Shown: one piece after another, positions 5,386-5,562 of the stretch | Layout of the letters: each line of letters begins with the position of its first letter | How positions within the stretch are numbered: position 1 is the stretch's first letter | Source: Hyphomicrobiaceae bacterium | GTDB lineage: Bacteria > Pseudomonadota > Alphaproteobacteria > Rhizobiales > Hyphomicrobiaceae | Assembly (NCBI GenBank): GCA_017353825.1 | Contig: JAFMSC010000304.1 | Location: 1-5,562 of the forward strand | DNA length: 5,562 nt | Direction: 5' to 3' | Made by a program: the position numbers and the translations under genes | Notes under the pieces: generated by a model | What the model was told of the DNA's origin: nothing | What the model saw: only the letters and a program-made list of their open reading frames with translations | Database searches by the model: none

Positions 5386-5562
5386 TCACGCTAGAGTCTG
5401 CGATAAGACCCTTACGCAACTGTGCCCCAATCGTATCGAAATGTGACAATGGTAGAGTCGACGACTGGCGCGGTGGCCGCTGACGATGGGGAGTAGCCGT
5501 TTCCGGCGTGCCGGTGCCTCAATCCACGCGTCATAGCTCCGTTTCCAGTCGCCGCTCGTCGC
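5386..5562 (-). other. Open frame entering from the right edge, unidentified
   Basis: The minus strand is open from the window edge to the TGA at 5388-5386 (58 codons). Its first half reads protein-like, SGDWKRSYDAWIEAPARRKR then LLPIVSGHRA, and the second half looks less so. TGTCAC (5384-5389) and GTGACA (5443-5448) form a 6-bp inverted repeat near its end, as some insertion-sequence tips do. It could be the 3' end of a gene lying outside the window. I cannot name a family. Confidence 0.2.

Noticed and set aside
5228..5449. 73-codon minus frame reading MSHFDTIGAQLRKG
   Set aside because: It depends on a TTG start with no ribosome binding site, and most of it runs through the long hairpin, which explains its text.

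Overview
The window is GC-rich bacterial DNA. The gene content is a tripartite-tricarboxylate (Bug/TctC-type) binding protein, a CoxM/CoxS/CoxL-type molybdenum hydroxylase and a dienelactone hydrolase. This is typical of metabolically versatile Alpha- or Betaproteobacteria such as Bradyrhizobium-like or Burkholderiales lineages. The assignment rests on family content and base composition only. All recognisable genes lie on the minus strand, so transcription runs from high to low coordinates.

Layout in the direction of transcription (right to left). (a) 5562-4381: no recognised family. It holds one convincing 51-residue membrane microprotein (5110-4955) with a strong ribosome binding site, an unusually dense set of inverted repeats (5352-5379, 5262-5340, 5152-5229, 4901-4938) and a 12-bp tandem repeat (4509-4568). 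(b) 4380-3645: a dienelactone hydrolase family gene with all three catalytic residues but split by a frameshift near 4193. (c) 3644-3139: a leader/intergenic stretch with a perfect 16-bp palindrome, two mutually antisense unassigned ORFs and a possible promoter. (d) 3138-2140: an intact Bug-type periplasmic binding protein with a Tat-like signal peptide. (e) 2134-25: the remains of a coxM-coxS-coxL operon. coxM is cut after about 27 codons and joined to the middle of coxS. coxS is broken again before its second iron-sulfur motif. coxL has its true start codon but lacks about 70 N-terminal codons, and it is cut at base 88 before its catalytic C-terminus. (f) 87-1: foreign sequence abutting coxL, probably one end of an insertion sequence whose first gene reads off the left edge.

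Functionally this looks like a former catabolic island. The Bug protein would bind an organic acid or aromatic substrate in the periplasm, the three-subunit molybdenum/FAD/iron-sulfur enzyme would hydroxylate it, and the hydrolase would act on a lactone or ester further down. Only the binding protein appears intact. The normal joints of the operon survive: a 5-nt gap between the Bug gene and coxM, and an ATGA overlap between coxS and coxL. The decay is therefore internal deletion rather than shuffling. Assembly error cannot be excluded from the sequence alone.

The least explained part is the right fifth of the window. A structured, possibly switch-like leader precedes the membrane microprotein, and further strong hairpins lie upstream of it.
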